Source of the DNA: Candidatus Omnitrophota bacterium
GTDB taxonomy: Bacteria; Omnitrophota; Gorgyraeia; Duberdicusellales; 4484-171
Length of the DNA stretch: 8,700 nucleotides
Direction of reading: 5' to 3'
Assembly: GCA_023228195.1 (NCBI GenBank)
Contig: JALOBR010000060.1
Coordinates: 1 to 8,700, forward strand
Part shown: in pieces, positions 6,774 through 8,700 of the stretch
How positions within the stretch are numbered: position 1 is the stretch's first letter
Layout: each line of letters opens with the position of its first letter
Made by a program: the position numbers and the translations under genes
Notes under the pieces: model-generated
What the model was told of the DNA's origin: nothing
What the model saw: the letters and a program-made list of their open reading frames with translations, nothing else
Database searches by the model: none

Positions 6774-6837
6774 GCACAGCATTTTTTCTACGTGCACGCC
6801 TGCTACTGCAGGCAGATACTCGAAAAAATGCTAGTGC
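6774..6837. repeat. Long nested hairpin immediately upstream of rpmF
   Basis: Outer arms AGCATTTTTTC (6778-6788) and GAAAAAATGCT (6822-6832) are a perfect 11-bp inverted repeat. It extends by GCAC (6774-6777) with GTGC (6834-6837) after a single bulged A at 6833. A second perfect 6-bp stem, GCCTGC (6798-6803) with GCAGGC (6808-6813) and loop TACT, sits inside. It ends only 6-11 nt from the rpmF Shine-Dalgarno. It could be a cis-acting leader structure or a dispersed palindrome. It is not a standard terminator because the T-run lies in the 5' arm on the minus strand, not after the hairpin. Confidence 0.7.
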
Positions 6838-6841
6838 GAAT

Positions 6842-6902
6842 TATCCCGCCGAGTTCCGAAAATTATTATAAAGAATTTTCGGATATCTAGCGAGGCGGGA
6901 TA
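6842..6902. repeat. 61-bp long imperfect palindrome just after the DUF177 gene
   Basis: Outer arms TATCCCGCC (6842-6850) and GGCGGGATA (6894-6902) are a perfect 9-bp inverted repeat. Inner arms TCCGAAAATT (6855-6864) and AATTTTCGGA (6874-6883) are a perfect 10-bp repeat with a 9-nt loop. The two stems are separated by an unequal internal loop (4 against 10 nt). It starts 4 nt after the DUF177 stop codon on the minus strand. The downstream run of six T's is about 18 nt past the stem and belongs to the next hairpin, so a simple rho-independent terminator is unlikely; an RNA-stabilising 3' hairpin or a mobile palindromic repeat fits better. Confidence 0.7.
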
Positions 6903-6906
6903 CTTA

Positions 6907-7323
6907 TCAATATTTATCCTTACACTTACACTTTTCAATATTCAAATTAGCATTACAACCTGCGCAAAGCCCCCTGCAGGAAGACGAACACAAAACTTTC
7001 ATGGGAAAGTTAAGAAGCAGTTCTTCACGGATTGCACTGTCTACTTCCAAAACAGCTCCCAAATCATTTACATTGAAAAAGAACTTAAAATCCTGTTTAA
7101 CTGTCTGCTGTGTTTGCGTGAGGCAACGTGAACAAAGAATCTCTCTGGTGCTTGCCACCTCTGCATTTACGATAATTTCCTGACCGCACCGGCTGAAAGC
7201 GCAACGAAAATGAATTTTGCCGATAAACTTAACATCAAAACTGGATAAATCCCAGTTGCTCGCATCAACATCCTCTACCAATTCTATTTCTTCTTCTTTT
7301 ATCTTGTTTACTTCTATACGCAT
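6907..7323 (-). CDS. YceD/DUF177 family protein, putative 23S rRNA accumulation factor
   Basis: A 138-residue acidic-start protein recognised by the paired cysteine motifs of DUF177: LCSRCL (Cys64, Cys67) and CRGLCAGCNANLN followed by CKC (Cys116, Cys120, Cys123, Cys132, Cys134), which look like a zinc-binding site. Family members are nearly always next to rpmF, as here, and have been tied to ribosome or 23S rRNA accumulation in bacteria and plastids; the molecular action is not settled. The start ATG at 7323 fits the family N-terminus MRIEVNKI, but no Shine-Dalgarno is seen: the leader is an A/T-only run, and an ATG at 7339 is in another frame. It lies 48 nt after coaD and 151 nt before rpmF. 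Confidence 0.88.
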   Translation of the reverse strand: MRIEVNKIKEEEIELVEDVDASNWDLSSFDVKFIGKIHFRCAFSRCGQEIIVNAEVASTREILCSRCLTQTQQTVKQDFKFFFNVNDLGAVLEVDSAIREELLLNFPMKVLCSSSCRGLCAGCNANLNIEKCKCKDKY

Positions 7324-7371
7324 AATTTTTATTTTTCATAAAAAATTAACGAAAATTGGAATATTATAAGG

Positions 7372-7854
7372 CTAATCCCGTCTTTGTATTTTTTTCAGGT
7401 TTTCCAAAACCTTGCGGGGTAAAAACTGTTTAAGGTTTGCGCCTAAAGAGGCTGCTTCTTTTATGAGCCGGGAAGAGATATAAGAGTAATATGGATGCGG
7501 CATAAGAAAAATAGTTTCTATGCTTGATGAAAGGCTGCGATTAGTTAAAGCCATTTGAAATTCGTATTCAAAATCCGATATCATACGTAATCCTCTAACA
7601 ATCACCTTTGCTTTCTTCTTTTTAGCGAAATCAACCACAAGCCCGTCAAAACCCTCTGTTTTTACACCTTTTATTCCCCGTATGGCGCCGCTAACCATGC
7701 TGAGCCTTTCGGGGTAAGAAAAAAGGGTCTCCTTTGAAGGGTTTTTCACAACAGCCACAATTACACTATCAAAAATACAGGAAGCTCGTTTAATGATATC
7801 TATATGACCGTTGGTAATGGGGTCGAATGTGCCCGGATAAATTGCTGTTTTCAC
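7372..7854 (-). CDS. coaD: Phosphopantetheine adenylyltransferase
   Basis: A 160-residue protein, the usual CoaD length. It joins ATP and 4'-phosphopantetheine to make dephospho-CoA, the penultimate step of CoA synthesis. Seen: YPGTFDPITNGH at 6-17, containing the T-x-G-H nucleotidyltransferase motif (Thr14, Gly16, His17), VIVRGLRMISDFEYE at 85-98, and ISSRLIKEAA at 126-135 where many relatives have ISSS (Arg129 replaces the third Ser). The start is GTG at 7854-7852; it directly precedes the conserved KTAIYPGTFDP and is supported by AAGGAGG 11 nt upstream. That Shine-Dalgarno is inside the last codons of rsmD, so the genes (6 nt apart) are probably co-translated. The rsmD-coaD pair is widespread. 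The gene stops with TAG. Confidence 0.97.
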   Translation of the reverse strand: MKTAIYPGTFDPITNGHIDIIKRASCIFDSVIVAVVKNPSKETLFSYPERLSMVSGAIRGIKGVKTEGFDGLVVDFAKKKKAKVIVRGLRMISDFEYEFQMALTNRSLSSSIETIFLMPHPYYSYISSRLIKEAASLGANLKQFLPRKVLENLKKIQRRD

Positions 7855-7860
7855 TAAAGC

Positions 7861-8412
7861 TTACGCCTCCTTCCTCGCATATACCAGGAGTAATGTTTGA
7901 CCGTATTTCTTCTCTAAAATAACAGAGAATTTACCGCTGTTTTTCACATACTCATCCTTGATATAACAAAGACAAACTATGTAACCGGAAGGGGTCAATA
8001 TATCATAATCCTCTAAATTTTGCAAGGTATTTATGAGTTTTGCCTCATGATAAGGGGGATCAAGAAAAATAAGGTCGAATTTCTCCTTATATACATAGAA
8101 ATCGTTTATGGCGCTCGCGGTATCCTTAAGATGCACATTGGCTTTTTCTGAAATACCCAGGGAAAATATGTTCTCTTTTATTGCCCTTACGCATTCCGGT
8201 TTCACATCAACAAACACAGCCTCTTTAGCGCCCTGGGAAAGAGCCTCTATGCCCAAGGCGCCACTGCCGGCAAAAAGCTCTAAAACGCGTTTATCCCCAA
8301 TTACGTCTTTTAAAATGTCAAAGCAGGCCTTTTTTACTCTATTGGACACCGGCCTTATCCCGGAAGGCACTTTTATCGCCCTCCCCTTTAGGCTTCCTAA
8401 TATTACCCTCAT
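7861..8412 (-). CDS. rsmD: 16S rRNA (guanine-N2) methyltransferase RsmD
   Basis: A 183-residue SAM-dependent methyltransferase; RsmD methylates G966 of 16S rRNA (E. coli numbering) on the assembled small subunit. Seen: MRVILGSLKGRAI at the start, a variant of the RPTxDR motif at RPVSNR (20-25), SAM-binding VLELFAGSGALGIEAL at 43-58, the acidic end of beta-2 VFVDVK at 66-71, and the N2-methyltransferase catalytic motif DPPY at 118-121. Length is normal. It begins 2 nt after the recG stop, with a GGAGGG stretch inside the end of recG, and ends 6 nt before coaD. Its last codons also carry the coaD ribosome-binding site. Close spacing points to one transcript with recG and coaD. Confidence 0.94.
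   Translation of the reverse strand: MRVILGSLKGRAIKVPSGIRPVSNRVKKACFDILKDVIGDKRVLELFAGSGALGIEALSQGAKEAVFVDVKPECVRAIKENIFSLGISEKANVHLKDTASAINDFYVYKEKFDLIFLDPPYHEAKLINTLQNLEDYDILTPSGYIVCLCYIKDEYVKNSGKFSVILEKKYGQTLLLVYARKEA
7866..7872 (-). promoter_or_regulatory. Shine-Dalgarno for the GTG start of coaD, inside rsmD
   Basis: AAGGAGG (7872-7866 on the minus strand) is encoded by the final Lys-Glu-Ala codons of rsmD and lies 11 nt before the coaD GTG. It fixes the choice of GTG and implies coupling between the two genes. Confidence 0.7.
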
Positions 8413-8414
8413 GT

Positions 8415-8700
8415 TTAGGCTTTTCCCTCCAACAAGCTGAATGAATCCTTTAATTCGCCGAACAAAGAATCGATACGCTCTCTTACGAAACGATTCTCAA
8501 GTTTCTTCAATTGAGGATCATTTTTTATTATTTTATACGCAAAAACACGCGCTTCTTTAAGCAGCTCCATATCCCGTAAAGGATTTGCTATTTTTAATTC
8601 CGGAAGGCCATGCTGCATGCGGCCGAAAAAATCTCCCGGGCCCCTTAGCTGTAGATCTTCTTCCGCTATCCTGAAACCGTCATTCGACTCTTCCAGGACT
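8415..8700 (-). CDS. recG: ATP-dependent DNA helicase RecG, C-terminal end only
   Basis: The frame is open from the window edge (first full codon ends at 8699) to a TAA at 8417-8415, giving 94 residues; the rest of the roughly 680-700 residue protein is outside. Seen: EEDLQLRGPGDFFG, the RecG C-terminal signature following helicase motif VI, then GLPELKIANPLRD and a charged helical tail. RecG remodels stalled replication forks and branch-migrates Holliday junctions. The segment after RGPGDFFG reads RMQHG where most relatives have TRQSG, a mild divergence. An internal ATG at 8618 would give a 67-codon frame but is simply a Met inside RecG. rsmD starts 2 nt downstream, so recG is the most upstream visible gene of the co-directional run. 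Confidence 0.93.
   Translation of the reverse strand, partial: VLEESNDGFRIAEEDLQLRGPGDFFGRMQHGLPELKIANPLRDMELLKEARVFAYKIIKNDPQLKKLENRFVRERIDSLFGELKDSFSLLEGKA

Noticed and set aside
6842..6902. Rho-independent terminator after the DUF177 gene
   Set aside because: The stem is long, but no T-run follows directly on the minus strand; the six T's come about 18 nt later as part of another stem.
7363..7368. TATAAT on the minus strand in the coaD-DUF177 gap, a possible -10 box for a promoter before the DUF177-rpmF-fab genes
   Set aside because: No TTGACA-like hexamer lies 16-18 nt upstream (the positions read AATACA, AAATAC or AAAATA), there is no extended -10 TG, and the gap is so AT-rich that the word could be chance. 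Possible, but not supported enough to list.
8108..8440. 110-codon plus-strand frame opposite rsmD
   Set aside because: The opposite strand encodes RsmD with intact SAM-binding and DPPY motifs; nothing recognisable is in the plus-strand product.
8415..8618. A free-standing 67-residue protein starting at an ATG at 8618
   Set aside because: The frame continues upstream to the window edge with RGPGDFFG, so this is the end of RecG, not a separate gene.
1..8700. CRISPR array, tRNA or rRNA genes, insertion sequences, defence or secondary-metabolite systems
   Set aside because: No regularly spaced direct repeats, tRNA-like folds, rRNA signatures or transposase frames were seen; nearly all the sequence is explained by core genes.

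Overview
All twelve genes lie on the minus strand, so transcription runs from position 8700 towards 1. In that order they are recG (3' end only), rsmD, coaD, a YceD/DUF177 protein, rpmF, plsX, fabH, fabD, fabG, acpP, fabF and a LeuC-type dehydratase large subunit (5' part only). This is bacterial housekeeping DNA: the common rpmF-plsX-fab type II fatty-acid cluster, preceded by DNA repair, rRNA methylation and coenzyme A genes and followed by a leucine-type gene. The DNA is moderately AT-rich and most starts have a Gram-positive-like AGGAGG Shine-Dalgarno. The protein styles and the palindromic spacers remind me of uncultivated lineages such as Omnitrophota (OP3). That placement is recollection, not proof; no rRNA or other decisive marker is in the window.

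Layout. 8700-8415 is the RecG C-terminus; rsmD (8412-7861) follows after 2 nt and coaD (GTG start, 7854-7372) after 6 nt. The DUF177 gene is 7323-6907. A 151-nt spacer with two strong inverted repeats precedes rpmF (6755-6552), whose TGA overlaps the plsX ATG. plsX (6555-5524) is followed 20 nt later by fabH (TTG start, 5503-4529). A 144-nt palindrome-rich spacer precedes fabD (4384-3485), and a 124-nt CCAA/TTGG inverted-repeat spacer precedes fabG (3348-2614). acpP (2565-2329) and fabF (2310-1072) are closely spaced. A leuC-like gene starts at 1009 and runs off the left edge. No gap exceeds 151 nt, so there is no gene-free stretch over 300 bases.

How the genes work together. CoaD makes dephospho-CoA, the precursor of CoA and of the ACP phosphopantetheine arm. 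FabD loads malonyl groups onto AcpP, FabH starts chains, FabF elongates them and FabG reduces the 3-keto group. PlsX diverts finished acyl-ACP to acyl-phosphate for phospholipid synthesis. FabZ and an enoyl-ACP reductase are not in the window. The linked rpmF, DUF177 and rsmD genes tie the cluster to ribosome production.

I see no undescribed multi-gene system. The most interesting signals are three different palindromic elements filling exactly the three largest gaps, a FabG whose cofactor residues point to NADH rather than NADPH, a fabD without a visible Shine-Dalgarno next to one of the palindromic elements, and the join between the fab cluster and leuC.
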